A DNA stretch of 64,000 bases. Origin: Helicobacter pylori. GTDB taxonomy: Bacteria; Campylobacterota; Campylobacteria; Campylobacterales; Helicobacteraceae. The stretch spans positions 372,001 through 436,000 of the forward strand of contig NZ_LT635477.1 in assembly GCF_900120335.1 (NCBI RefSeq), given 5' to 3'. The translations under genes were made by a program, and so were the position numbers. The notes under the pieces were generated by a model. The model was not told where the DNA came from, did no database searches, and saw only the letters and a list, made by a program, of their open reading frames with translations. Below, one piece after another: positions 25,736-33,717 of the stretch. Within the stretch, counting starts at the first letter, position 1, and every line of letters begins with the position of its first letter.

Positions 25736-26548
25736 TTAATGATAACTTTCTAACTCGTTAGGGAAGTTTCCCTTTTTCACATCATCAGCGTATTGTCGAA
25801 TCGCATTTTGAATCAATTCTTTCCCTTTAAGGTATTCTCGCACGAATTTAGGCTTAAAACTATCAAAAAAGCCTAACATATCGCTCCACACTAAAATCTG
25901 CCCATCGCAATCCTTGCCGCTCCCTATGCCGATCGTGGGGATTTTGATTTTTTGCGTGATCGTTTGAGCGATAGGGGTGGTTATGCCCTCTAAAACCAAT
26001 AAACCCACTCCAGCTTCTTCTAAACTCAACGCGTCTTCTAAAAGCTTTTTTTGTTGCTCTTCATTTTTGCCCTTAATCTTATAGCCTCCATCAAGACGCA
26101 CGAATTGGGGCATCAAGCCAATATGCCCTACCACAATAATACCCTCATTAGTGAGCGTTTTAACCAGTTTCGCTTTTTCTTTCCCCCCCTCTAGTTTGAT
26201 CGCGCTCGCTTGGGTTTCTTTATAAACTCTAATGGCGTTTTTTAGGGCTGTTTTTTCATCTTTATAGCTTCCAAAAGGCATGTCTGTGATGATAAAAGGA
26301 GTCTTAGCGCCCGCGCATACGGCTTTAGTGTGATAGAGCATCATTTTCACACTCGCGCTTAAAGTGTCGTTTTGATTGAAAAAACTCATATTCAAACTAT
26401 CGCCCACTAAAATCACATCCACTAGCGGATCAAATATTTGAGCGAATAGCGCATCATAAGCGGTAATGGCGATGATTTTTTCTTGATTTTTTTTAGCTTG
26501 GAGGTGACTAAGGGTGATTTTTTTAATTGGGGCGGTTTGCATGCTCAT
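25736..26548 (-). CDS. panB: 3-methyl-2-oxobutanoate hydroxymethyltransferase PanB
   Basis: First step of pantothenate (coenzyme A) synthesis, forming ketopantoate from alpha-ketoisovalerate and methylene-THF. The 270-aa (beta-alpha)8 barrel shows [14 protein letters not shown], [21 protein letters not shown] and IGIGSG motifs of PanB, including the metal-binding Asp residues. A C7 tract (26183-26189) lies in the coding region. It is the probable first gene of the transcript panB-ruvB-tatBC-queA-rsmG, divergent from the HP1057-like gene. Corresponds to HP1058. Confidence 0.96.
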   Translation of the reverse strand: MSMQTAPIKKITLSHLQAKKNQEKIIAITAYDALFAQIFDPLVDVILVGDSLNMSFFNQNDTLSASVKMMLYHTKAVCAGAKTPFIITDMPFGSYKDEKTALKNAIRVYKETQASAIKLEGGKEKAKLVKTLTNEGIIVVGHIGLMPQFVRLDGGYKIKGKNEEQQKKLLEDALSLEEAGVGLLVLEGITTPIAQTITQKIKIPTIGIGSGKDCDGQILVWSDMLGFFDSFKPKFVREYLKGKELIQNAIRQYADDVKKGNFPNELESYH

Positions 26549-26648
26549 TAAAAATCCTAAGTGTTAAATATAGTGGCATTGTAGCATGACTTTATTGGGG
26601 TGGGTAAAAATTTTACTCCGTTTTAACCGGTCATTTTAATTATTTTAG

Positions 26649-26686
26649 TATAATTGGAAGAAGCTTTTAACAAACAATTCAAGGGA
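26649..26686 (+). promoter_or_regulatory. Promoter and RBS of the HP1057-1054 envelope operon
   Basis: TATAAT at 26649-26654 and AAGGGA at 26681-26686. The spacer 26549-26696 separates this operon from the divergent panB. Confidence 0.5.
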
Positions 26687-26696
26687 TTTGGCGATT

Positions 26697-27419
26697 TTGG
26701 GTCTTAAAAAACGAGCTATTTTATGGTCTTTAATGGGATTTTGTGCAGGATTGAGCGCGCTTGATTATGACACCCTAGACCCCAAATACTACAAATATAT
26801 CAAGTATTATAAAGCCTATGAAGACAAAGAAGTTGAAGAATTAATCAGAGATTTAAAGAGGGCGAACGCTAAAAGCGGGCTTATTTTAGGGATCAATACC
26901 GGGTTTTTTTATAACCATGAAATCATGGTCAAAACCAATAGCTCCAGTATCACCGGGAATATTTTAAATTATCTGTTTGCCTATGGCTTGCGTTTTGGCT
27001 ATCAAACCTTCAGGCCGTCGTTTTTTGCACGCTTGGTTAAGCCCAATATTATTGGCAGGCGTATCTATATTCAATATTATGGAGGGGCTCCTAAAAAAGC
27101 GGGCTTTGGGAGCGTGGGGTTTCAATCGGTCATGCTGAATGGGGATTTTTTATTAGACTTTCCTTTGCCTTTTGTGGGGAAATACCTTTATATGGGAGGG
27201 TATATGGGTTTAGGCTTGGGGGTTGTGGCGCATGGGGTGAATTATACGGCGGAATGGGGGATGTCTTTTAACGCAGGATTGGCTCTAACGGTATTAGAAA
27301 AAAACCGCATTGAATTTGAATTTAAAATTTTGAATAATTTCCCTTTTTTGCAATCTAATTCTTCAAAAGAGACTTGGTGGGGAGCTATAGCAAGCATTGG
27401 GTATCAATATGTGTTCTAA
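26697..27419 (+). CDS. Outer-membrane/envelope protein, HP1057-like
   Basis: Start chosen at TTG 26697 (10 nt after AAGGGA); a TTG at 26688 is open but sits almost on the RBS. The about 240-aa product has a signal peptide (WSLMGFCAGLSALDYD) and a Tyr/Gly/Phe-rich barrel-like body ending IGYQYVF, with terminal Phe. It is the first of three related, consecutive proteins (HP1057, HP1056 and HP1055 positions) that share KSGLILG/KSGFFIG/KSGVFLG and FGYQ motifs, so the set arose by tandem duplication. Specific role unknown. Confidence 0.75.
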   Translation: MGLKKRAILWSLMGFCAGLSALDYDTLDPKYYKYIKYYKAYEDKEVEELIRDLKRANAKSGLILGINTGFFYNHEIMVKTNSSSITGNILNYLFAYGLRFGYQTFRPSFFARLVKPNIIGRRIYIQYYGGAPKKAGFGSVGFQSVMLNGDFLLDFPLPFVGKYLYMGGYMGLGLGVVAHGVNYTAEWGMSFNAGLALTVLEKNRIEFEFKILNNFPFLQSNSSKETWWGAIASIGYQYVF

Positions 27420-28266
27420 AAAAATAAGAAATCTCATTTTATGCTTTGGTTTTATTTTAAGCTTGCACGCTGAAGAGAATATCGCCAAAGAAAACATGAC
27501 TGAAACGAACATGACTGAAGAAAACACCCCTAAAGACGCTCCCATTCTTTTGGAAGAAAAACGCGCCCAAACGCTAGAGTTTAAAGAAGAAAAGGGGATT
27601 GCAAAAAAGATTGACGAAAAAAGCCTGCTTGAAGAGATCCATAAGAAAAAACGCCAGCTTTACATGCTCAAAGGGGAATTGCATGAAAAGAATGAATCCA
27701 TCTTATTCCAACAAATGGCTAAAAATAAGAGCGGTTTTTTTATAGGTGTAATCCTTGGCGATATAGGGATTAACGCTAATCCTTATGAGAAGTTTGAACT
27801 TTTAAGCAATATTCAGGCTTCTCCTTTGTTGTATGGCTTAAGGAGCGGGTATCAAAAGTATTTCGCTAACGGGATTAGCGCCTTACGCTTTTATGGGGAA
27901 TATTTAGGGGGGGCGATGAAAGGGTTTAAAAGCGATTCTTTGGCTTCTTATCAAACTGCAAGCTTGAATATTGATCTATTGATGGATAAGCCTATTGACA
28001 AAGAAAAAAGGTTTGCGTTAGGGATATTTGGAGGCGTTGGAGTGGGGTGGAATGGGATGTATCAAAATTTAAAAGAGATTAAAGGGTATTCACAGCCTAA
28101 CGCCTTTGGGTTGGTGTTAAATTTAGGGGTGAGCATGACGCTCAACCTCAAACACCGCTTTGAATTAGCCCTAAAAATGCCTCCCTTAAAAGAAACTTCG
28201 CAAACCTTTTTATATTATTTTAAAAGCACTAATATTTATTATATTAGTTACAACTATTTATTGTAA
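27409..28266 (+). CDS. Outer-membrane/envelope protein, HP1056-like
   Basis: ATG 27409 overlaps the previous stop by 11 nt; an in-frame ATG at 27397 is less likely. The 285-aa product has a signal peptide (FGFILSLHAEEN), an acidic coiled-coil-like segment (residues about 25-100), then KSGFFIGVILGDI and a barrel-type C-terminal domain ending SYNYLL. It is a paralogue of the neighbours on both sides. A G7 tract (27907-27913) lies in frame. Function unknown. Confidence 0.75.
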   Translation: MCSKKIRNLILCFGFILSLHAEENIAKENMTETNMTEENTPKDAPILLEEKRAQTLEFKEEKGIAKKIDEKSLLEEIHKKKRQLYMLKGELHEKNESILFQQMAKNKSGFFIGVILGDIGINANPYEKFELLSNIQASPLLYGLRSGYQKYFANGISALRFYGEYLGGAMKGFKSDSLASYQTASLNIDLLMDKPIDKEKRFALGIFGGVGVGWNGMYQNLKEIKGYSQPNAFGLVLNLGVSMTLNLKHRFELALKMPPLKETSQTFLYYFKSTNIYYISYNYLL

Positions 28267-28277
28267 AGGCTCAAGGG

Positions 28278-29219
28278 TTGAGACTCAAATACTGGTTAGT
28301 TTATCTGGCGTTCATTATAGGACTTCAAGCGACAGATTATGACAATTTAGAAGAAGAAAACCAACAATTAGACGAAAAAATAAACAATTTAAAGCAACAG
28401 CTTACCGAAAAAGGGGTTTCACCCAAAGAGATGGATAAGGATAAGTTTGAAGAAGAATATTTAGAGCGAACTTACCCAAAGATTTCTTCAAAGAAAAGAA
28501 AAAAGTTGCTCAAATCTTTTTCCATAGCCGATGATAAGAGTGGGGTGTTTTTAGGGGGTGGGTATGCTTATGGGGAACTTAACTTGTCTTATCAAGGGGA
28601 GATGTTAGACCGATATGGTGCAAATGCCCCTAGCGCGTTTAAAAACAATATCAATATTAACGCTCCTGTTTCTATGATTAGCGTTAAATTTGGGTATCAA
28701 AAATACTTCGTGCCTTATTTTGGGACACGATTTTATGGGGATTTGTTGATTGGGGGAGGGGCGTTAAAAGAGAACGCGCTCAAGCAGTCTGTAGGCTCGT
28801 TTTTTTATGTTTTAGGGGCTATGAATACCGATTTATTGTTTGACATGCCTTTAGATTTTAAGACTAAAAAGCACTTTTTAGGCGTTTATGCGGGTTTTGG
28901 GATAGGGCTTATGCTTTATCAAGACAAGCCTAATCAAAACGGGAGGAATTTGGTGGTGGGGGGCTATTCAAGCCCTAATTTTTTATGGAAATCTTTGATT
29001 GAAGTGGATTACACTTTTAATGTGGGCGTGAGTTTAACGCTTTATAGGAAACACCGCTTAGAGATTGGCACCAAATTACCGATTAGCTATTTGAGGATGG
29101 GAGTAGAAGAGGGAGCGGTTTATCAAAATAAAGAAAATGATGAACGATTGTTGATTTCAGCTAACAACCAGTTCAAACGATCCAGTTTTTTATTAGTGAA
29201 TTATGCGTTCATTTTTTGA
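28278..29219 (+). CDS. Outer-membrane/envelope protein, HP1055-like
   Basis: TTG start at 28278 with CAAGGG just upstream. The 313-aa product has a signal peptide (LVYLAFIIGLQATDYD), a coiled coil (residues about 22-75, EEENQQLDEKINNLKQQL), then KSGVFLGGGYAYGEL and a C-terminal barrel domain ending LVNYAFIF. It is the third paralogue in the row and is followed 3 nt later by the LytM-like gene, suggesting envelope assembly or anchoring to peptidoglycan, though this is inference. Confidence 0.75.
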   Translation: MRLKYWLVYLAFIIGLQATDYDNLEEENQQLDEKINNLKQQLTEKGVSPKEMDKDKFEEEYLERTYPKISSKKRKKLLKSFSIADDKSGVFLGGGYAYGELNLSYQGEMLDRYGANAPSAFKNNININAPVSMISVKFGYQKYFVPYFGTRFYGDLLIGGGALKENALKQSVGSFFYVLGAMNTDLLFDMPLDFKTKKHFLGVYAGFGIGLMLYQDKPNQNGRNLVVGGYSSPNFLWKSLIEVDYTFNVGVSLTLYRKHRLEIGTKLPISYLRMGVEEGAVYQNKENDERLLISANNQFKRSSFLLVNYAFIF

Positions 29220-29222
29220 GGC

Positions 29223-30551
29223 TTGATCTTGGGGTTAGGGTTTAAAATTTTAGCGTTAGTCGTTTTAATTTTGGGGGGTTATTTGATTTTTAACGCCTTT
29301 ATCACAAAACCCAGAGCTTTAAGTTTTAGTTTAAAGAGCGAAGAAAATGCGCTTAACGACAACAATGAAGCGCTTTTTTGGGATTTGAAAAAACCTATTA
29401 AGGTTAAAATAGTAGCCCCAAAGGGCATCAAACGCTATGAGATAAAAGTAACCACAAAAGACAATTTGATCTTATATGAAAAAGAAAGTCTGGTATTGGA
29501 TAAACCCAAGTCTTTAGAAGTGCCTTTGATCAAGCCTGAAATCATGGGGTTAGAAGACAAGTGCCTTTTGTATGAAATTCAAGCTAATGATTGGAGCTAT
29601 GCTAATTTTTTCAATGGCAATAAGGCGTCTTTCAAACAAGAAGTGTGCATTGATACGATAAAACCCTCAATCACGATTTTATCTCGTTCCCCAAGCATCG
29701 CTTATGGAGGGAGTGCGATAGTCATCTTTGAAGCTTTGGATAAGAATTTGTCTCAAGCGTTTGTGCGCGTCAAAAAAAAGGATTTTAAGGCGTTCAGGTT
29801 TTTAGAATTCAAGCAGCGTAATGTTTTTATCGCTCTAGTGCCTTGGTCTTATGAGAATAAGGATTTTAAGGCGTTCATTGTCGCTAAAGATAAAGCTTAT
29901 AACTCTAATACCACCCCTTTATTGTTCAAGCGAAAAACCCATCGTTTGAGGGAAAGGGATATAGACTTAAACGCCTTAAAAGATAAGATTGCAAAGCAAG
30001 AAAAATTTCAAAATCACACTGAGCAAACTTTATTAGAAATGTTTTCCAACACGTGCTTAAAAGATTTAGAAAAAATCCAAAAGATCGCTTTAGATCAAGG
30101 GGATTTTTATAAGGATTTTTCCCATTTTCAAGCGCTAAAACCCTTGAATGGGCCTTTTAAAATGACAAGCAATTTTTTAGAAAATCGGCGGTTTTTAAAG
30201 GACAATCAGGTGTGGTTTAAATTCTTGCATTTAGGGGTGGATTTGATACCCAGTAAGGATTTATCTTTAGCGTTTGATCCATCGGTAAAGAGGGTTTTTA
30301 AGGGGGAATTAGATTTTTATGGTAATAGTTTGATCAATTGCTATGGGCTGGGTTTGTGCGTTTTTTTAGCTTATTTAAAAGATGATGAAAGCGTAGGGAG
30401 TAGTGGTTTGAAATTAGGGAGCGGGTTGCATTTAGGGATGCTTTTGCAAGGGGTTTTTGTCCGGCCCAATGAATGGCTTAATGAGCAATGGATAAAAACC
30501 AATATCACCACCCCCATAGAGCAAGCCAAACGGCTTTTAATGAAAGGATAG
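29223..30551 (+). CDS. Membrane-anchored LytM/M23-like protein with degenerate active site
   Basis: A 442-aa protein: TTG-type start at 29223, one N-terminal membrane anchor (residues about 5-25), an immunoglobulin-like beta region (about 30-240), a helical segment (about 245-310), and a C-terminal M23-like domain. The first zinc motif is kept (LHLGVD, HxxxD), but the usual HLHFG is GLHLG, and the central YGH site reads FLAYLK, so the catalytic His residues are missing. The distal [10 protein letters not shown] matches the M23 VQGIxVRPxEW signature. It therefore probably regulates or scaffolds wall enzymes, as EnvC/NlpD do. Corresponds to HP1054. Confidence 0.75.
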   Translation: MILGLGFKILALVVLILGGYLIFNAFITKPRALSFSLKSEENALNDNNEALFWDLKKPIKVKIVAPKGIKRYEIKVTTKDNLILYEKESLVLDKPKSLEVPLIKPEIMGLEDKCLLYEIQANDWSYANFFNGNKASFKQEVCIDTIKPSITILSRSPSIAYGGSAIVIFEALDKNLSQAFVRVKKKDFKAFRFLEFKQRNVFIALVPWSYENKDFKAFIVAKDKAYNSNTTPLLFKRKTHRLRERDIDLNALKDKIAKQEKFQNHTEQTLLEMFSNTCLKDLEKIQKIALDQGDFYKDFSHFQALKPLNGPFKMTSNFLENRRFLKDNQVWFKFLHLGVDLIPSKDLSLAFDPSVKRVFKGELDFYGNSLINCYGLGLCVFLAYLKDDESVGSSGLKLGSGLHLGMLLQGVFVRPNEWLNEQWIKTNITTPIEQAKRLLMKG

Positions 30552-30553
30552 TC

Positions 30554-31138
30554 ATGTTAAAAACCAATCAAAAAAACGTGCATGCGTTTGAAATTGAAAA
30601 GCAAGAGCCTGAAGCAGTCATGGAATTTTTAGAAAAAAACCATGCCCTTTTGCAATATTTTCTTATTATATTTAAATACGATATTGAACCAGAAGTCAAA
30701 GCCGTTTTGCACAAACACCAGCTTTTATTTTTAGAAACGAATCGTGCTTTAAACGGGCGTTATATCAAAACCACAGAAAAAGACGCTAACCTTTTAAAGC
30801 AAAATAACCCTAATGCGATAGAACCCAAGACAACGATTTATGAGCGTAATATCAGGAGCGGGGAAGAGATTTATAGCGCTAACCACCTTATTTTTTTGGG
30901 TAATATCCACAATGGGGCGAAGATCATTTCAGAAGGTTCTGTGTCAGTTTATGGGGTTTGCGAAGGGGCGATTGCGTGTTTTGGAGAGTATTTGATCTTA
31001 AAAGAAGTCAAGAGCGCTCAAATCGTTTTTCAAAATCAAATTTTGTCTCTAAAAGAGGTTGAACGGCTTTTGGTAAATAAAAATATTAAAATAATCACTA
31101 AAAATGACGATATACTAGACATAAAGGAAGTATTATGA
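30554..31138 (+). CDS. minC: Septum site-determining protein MinC
   Basis: Start placed at ATG 30554, with AAAGGA 5 nt upstream; the frame is open back to 30488 inside the previous gene but without an RBS. A 194-aa MinC: an N-terminal domain of about 90 residues, then the C-terminal beta-helix with [25 protein letters not shown] and [16 protein letters not shown], the MinD/FtsZ-interacting face. It blocks Z-rings at the poles. Overlaps lpxC by 4 nt. No minD/minE here; in H. pylori they lie elsewhere. Corresponds to HP1053. Confidence 0.9.
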   Translation: MLKTNQKNVHAFEIEKQEPEAVMEFLEKNHALLQYFLIIFKYDIEPEVKAVLHKHQLLFLETNRALNGRYIKTTEKDANLLKQNNPNAIEPKTTIYERNIRSGEEIYSANHLIFLGNIHNGAKIISEGSVSVYGVCEGAIACFGEYLILKEVKSAQIVFQNQILSLKEVERLLVNKNIKIITKNDDILDIKEVL

Positions 31139-32022
31139 AACAAACAACCATTAACCACTCTGTAGAATTAGTAGGGATAGGCTTACACAAGGGTGTTCCT
31201 GTGAAGCTTGTTTTAGAGCCGTTAGAAGAAAATCAAGGCATTGTTTTTTACCGCTCTGATTTGGGCGTGAAGCTCCCCTTAAAACCTGAAAACATCGTGG
31301 ATACCAAAATGGCAACCGTGTTGGGTAAAGATAACGCTAGGATTTCTACGATTGAGCATTTGCTTTCAGCTGTCCATGCGTATGGCATTGACAATCTTAA
31401 AATCTCTGTGGATAACGAAGAAATCCCTATCATGGATGGGAGTGCTTTGACTTATTGCATGCTTTTAGATGAAGCAGGGATTAAGGAATTAGACGCTCCT
31501 AAAAAGGTGATGGAAATCAAGCAGGTCGTTGAGGTTAGAGAGGGCGATAAGTTTGTTAAAATTGAGCCAGACAGCCAGCTTTCTTTGAATTTCACGATTG
31601 ATTTTAACCATCCGGTTATCGCTAAGCAGACTCATCATTTCGTCTTTAGTAAAACCGCTTACAAAGAGCAAGTCGCTAAAGCTCGTACCTTTGGGTTTTT
31701 GCAAGAAGTGAATTACTTGCGATCCATTGGTTTGGCTAAAGGGGGGAGCTTGAATAATTGCATCGTGCTGGATGAAAACAGCATTTTGAATAAAGAGGGT
31801 TTGAGGTGCGAGAAGGAATTCGTGTGCCACAAGATTTTAGACGCTATAGGGGATCTAATGGTCTTAGGCATGCCTGTGATGGGCAAATACACTTCTTTTT
31901 CAGGCAGCCATAAGCTCAATTCCATGTTGGTTAAAGCCATTTTAGCAGACGCTAAAAATTATGAAGTTTTGATCGCTTCAGATCCAGCCAAAGAATTTGC
32001 GTTGCAAAAGGCTTTCGCTTAA
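31135..32022 (+). CDS. lpxC: UDP-3-O-acyl-N-acetylglucosamine deacetylase
   Basis: A 295-aa zinc enzyme making the committed step of lipid A synthesis. Zinc ligands are visible in [14 protein letters not shown] (His) and [13 protein letters not shown] (His and Asp), and the oxyanion/catalytic region includes SGSHKLN. ATGA overlap with minC implies translational coupling of division-site and envelope genes. Corresponds to HP1052. Confidence 0.97.
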   Translation: MKQTTINHSVELVGIGLHKGVPVKLVLEPLEENQGIVFYRSDLGVKLPLKPENIVDTKMATVLGKDNARISTIEHLLSAVHAYGIDNLKISVDNEEIPIMDGSALTYCMLLDEAGIKELDAPKKVMEIKQVVEVREGDKFVKIEPDSQLSLNFTIDFNHPVIAKQTHHFVFSKTAYKEQVAKARTFGFLQEVNYLRSIGLAKGGSLNNCIVLDENSILNKEGLRCEKEFVCHKILDAIGDLMVLGMPVMGKYTSFSGSHKLNSMLVKAILADAKNYEVLIASDPAKEFALQKAFA

Positions 32023-32043
32023 TCCTAAATTAGGGTTTATTTT

Positions 32044-32541
32044 TTGGAATTGGATTTAGCGCTTATCTCTTTAGGCGAGAGAGTCTTGCTTGGGGTGTAT
32101 CAAAACAATTTTTTATACGCTTCTTACACTTCCAAACTAAAAACAAGCGAAGCTTTAGTGGGAGTTTTTTCACAATTATTTGAAGATTTTAAAAACCCCA
32201 CCATTTACCCCACGATCTACTCTAATTTACCGGCGATTAAAGGGGTTTATTACGCTAAAGGGCCAGGCAGTTTCACTAGTTTAAAACTCACGCATGTTTT
32301 CTTACACACTTTGGCTTTAATTCATGGCTTTGAACTTTATTCAACCACAGGCTTTGATTTTAACGACAACACACCCATTTTGGCGTATGCCAATAAATAC
32401 TTTGTTTCAAAAGAAAGGGAAAGCCTGACCGATTTTAAAGATTTGAAAATTGCGCCAAAAGGTTTCATGTTGCCCCCCTTTTTAGAGAAAGATAAATTCA
32501 CCCAATTGAACACGCCGTTTTACATTTTGCCTCCTATTTAG
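32044..32541 (+). CDS. tsaB: Short, diverged TsaB-like protein (t6A synthesis)
   Basis: A 165-aa protein with the TsaB/YeaZ hallmark KGPGSFTSLKL. TsaB supports TsaD in making threonylcarbamoyl-adenosine 37 on tRNA. Typical TsaB is about 230 aa and begins with an ILAIDTS motif; here the N-terminus reads LDLALISLGERVLLGVY, lacking the Asp-Thr, and the C-terminal part is short. It begins with TTG at 32044, 21 nt after lpxC. A scaffold role does not need catalytic residues, so it may be functional. Corresponds to HP1051. Confidence 0.75.
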   Translation: MELDLALISLGERVLLGVYQNNFLYASYTSKLKTSEALVGVFSQLFEDFKNPTIYPTIYSNLPAIKGVYYAKGPGSFTSLKLTHVFLHTLALIHGFELYSTTGFDFNDNTPILAYANKYFVSKERESLTDFKDLKIAPKGFMLPPFLEKDKFTQLNTPFYILPPI

Positions 32542-32543
32542 TG

Positions 32544-32549
32544 TATAAT
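32544..32549 (+). promoter_or_regulatory. Promoter -10 of the thrB-ylxR-infB-rbfA-rimP operon
   Basis: TGTATAATG: an extended -10 with TATAAT at 32544-32549, 45 nt before the thrB start. Confidence 0.55.
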
Positions 32550-32594
32550 GCTAGTTTTAAAAATGAAAGGGTATCAAAAATAGGGGTTTAAAAT

Positions 32595-33476
32595 TTGGTA
32601 GTGAGTGTTCCTGCAACGAGTGCGAATTTAGGTCCCGGTTTTGATTGCTTGGGTTTGAGTTTGAATTTACGCAATCGTTTTTTTATTGAGCCTAGTAATA
32701 TCCATGCGGTGAAATTGGTTGGGGAGGGTGAGGGGATTCCTAAGTTTTTAACCAACAATATTTTCACTAAAGTGTTTTATGAGATTTTAAAAAAGCATGG
32801 GAATGACGGCTCGTTTAAATTTTTATTGCATAATAAAGTCCCTATTACAAGGGGCATGGGGTCTAGCTCAGCGATGATTGTGGGGGCGGTTGCTTCAGCG
32901 TTTGCGTTTTTAGGGTTTCCTTTTGATAGAGAAAATATTCTTAATACCGCTTTAATTTATGAAGACCACCCGGATAATATCACTCCGGCGGTGTTTGGGG
33001 GGTATAATGCAGCGTTTGTGGAAAAAAAGAAAGTGATAAGTTTAAAAACCAAAATCCCTTCTTTTTTAAAAGCGGTGATGGTGATCCCTAATAGGGCCAT
33101 TTCTACCAAGCAATCGCGCCATCTCTTGCCCAAGCGTTACAGCGTGCAAGAAAGCGTGTTTAACCTTTCGCATGCGAGCTTGATGACCATGGCGATTGCG
33201 CAAGGGAAGTGGGATTTATTGCGTTGTTGTGCTAAAGACAGGATGCATCAATATAAGCGCATGCAAACTTATCCCGTGTTGTTTGCGATCCAAAAGCTCG
33301 CTTTAGAAAATAACGCCTTAATGAGCACGCTTTCAGGGAGTGGTTCGTCGTTTTTTAACATGTGTTATGAAGAAGACGCCCCTAAATTAAAGCAGGTTTT
33401 GAGCAAGAAATTCCCTAAATTTAGGGTAGCGGTTTTAGATTTTGATAATGATGGAGTCCTTATTGAGAAAGACTGA
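32595..33476 (+). CDS. thrB: Homoserine kinase
   Basis: A 293-aa GHMP kinase phosphorylating homoserine in threonine synthesis. It shows PATSANLGPGFDCLG at the N-terminus, the ATP loop PITRGMGSSSAMIVG, and the C-terminal STLSGSGSSFF motif. The start is TTG at 32595; a GTG two codons later is an alternative. The 3' end overlaps ylxR. Placement ahead of the infB cluster is a Helicobacter trait. Corresponds to HP1050. Confidence 0.96.
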   Translation: MVVSVPATSANLGPGFDCLGLSLNLRNRFFIEPSNIHAVKLVGEGEGIPKFLTNNIFTKVFYEILKKHGNDGSFKFLLHNKVPITRGMGSSSAMIVGAVASAFAFLGFPFDRENILNTALIYEDHPDNITPAVFGGYNAAFVEKKKVISLKTKIPSFLKAVMVIPNRAISTKQSRHLLPKRYSVQESVFNLSHASLMTMAIAQGKWDLLRCCAKDRMHQYKRMQTYPVLFAIQKLALENNALMSTLSGSGSSFFNMCYEEDAPKLKQVLSKKFPKFRVAVLDFDNDGVLIEKD

Positions 33477-33717
33477 AATTAAAATCCGCATGTGCGTGGC
33501 GTGCAGAATGCGCCAACCTCAAAAGGGTTTGTTGCGTTTGAAAAGTTTTGAAAATCAAATTGTGGAGTTTGACGGGAAGGGTCGTAGTTTTTATGTGTGT
33601 GAAAATTGTTTGAAAAATGGAGAAAAAAAGTTGTTGAAAGCGGTTTTAAAAATAAAGAACGCCCCAAAAGATACCAAAAATATCATTACTTGGATTAAGG
33701 AGAGAAGCATAGCATGA
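33463..33717 (+). CDS. ylxR: YlxR-family (DUF448) RNA-binding protein
   Basis: Start proposed at TTG 33463 (GGAG 6 nt upstream), giving 84 aa beginning MRKTEIKIRMCVACR. Upstream ATG codons at 33448 and 33451 are in frame but have no RBS and lie deep inside thrB. YlxR signatures are CVACRMRQPQKGLLRL and GKGRSFYVCENC. The family lies between nusA and infB in many bacteria and binds RNA; here nusA is replaced by thrB. Overlaps infB by ATGA. Confidence 0.88.
   Translation: MRKTEIKIRMCVACRMRQPQKGLLRLKSFENQIVEFDGKGRSFYVCENCLKNGEKKLLKAVLKIKNAPKDTKNIITWIKERSIA

Noticed and set aside
30488..30553. N-terminal extension of MinC
   Set aside because: It overlaps the previous gene, has no RBS, and MinC homology begins at ATG 30554 after AAAGGA.
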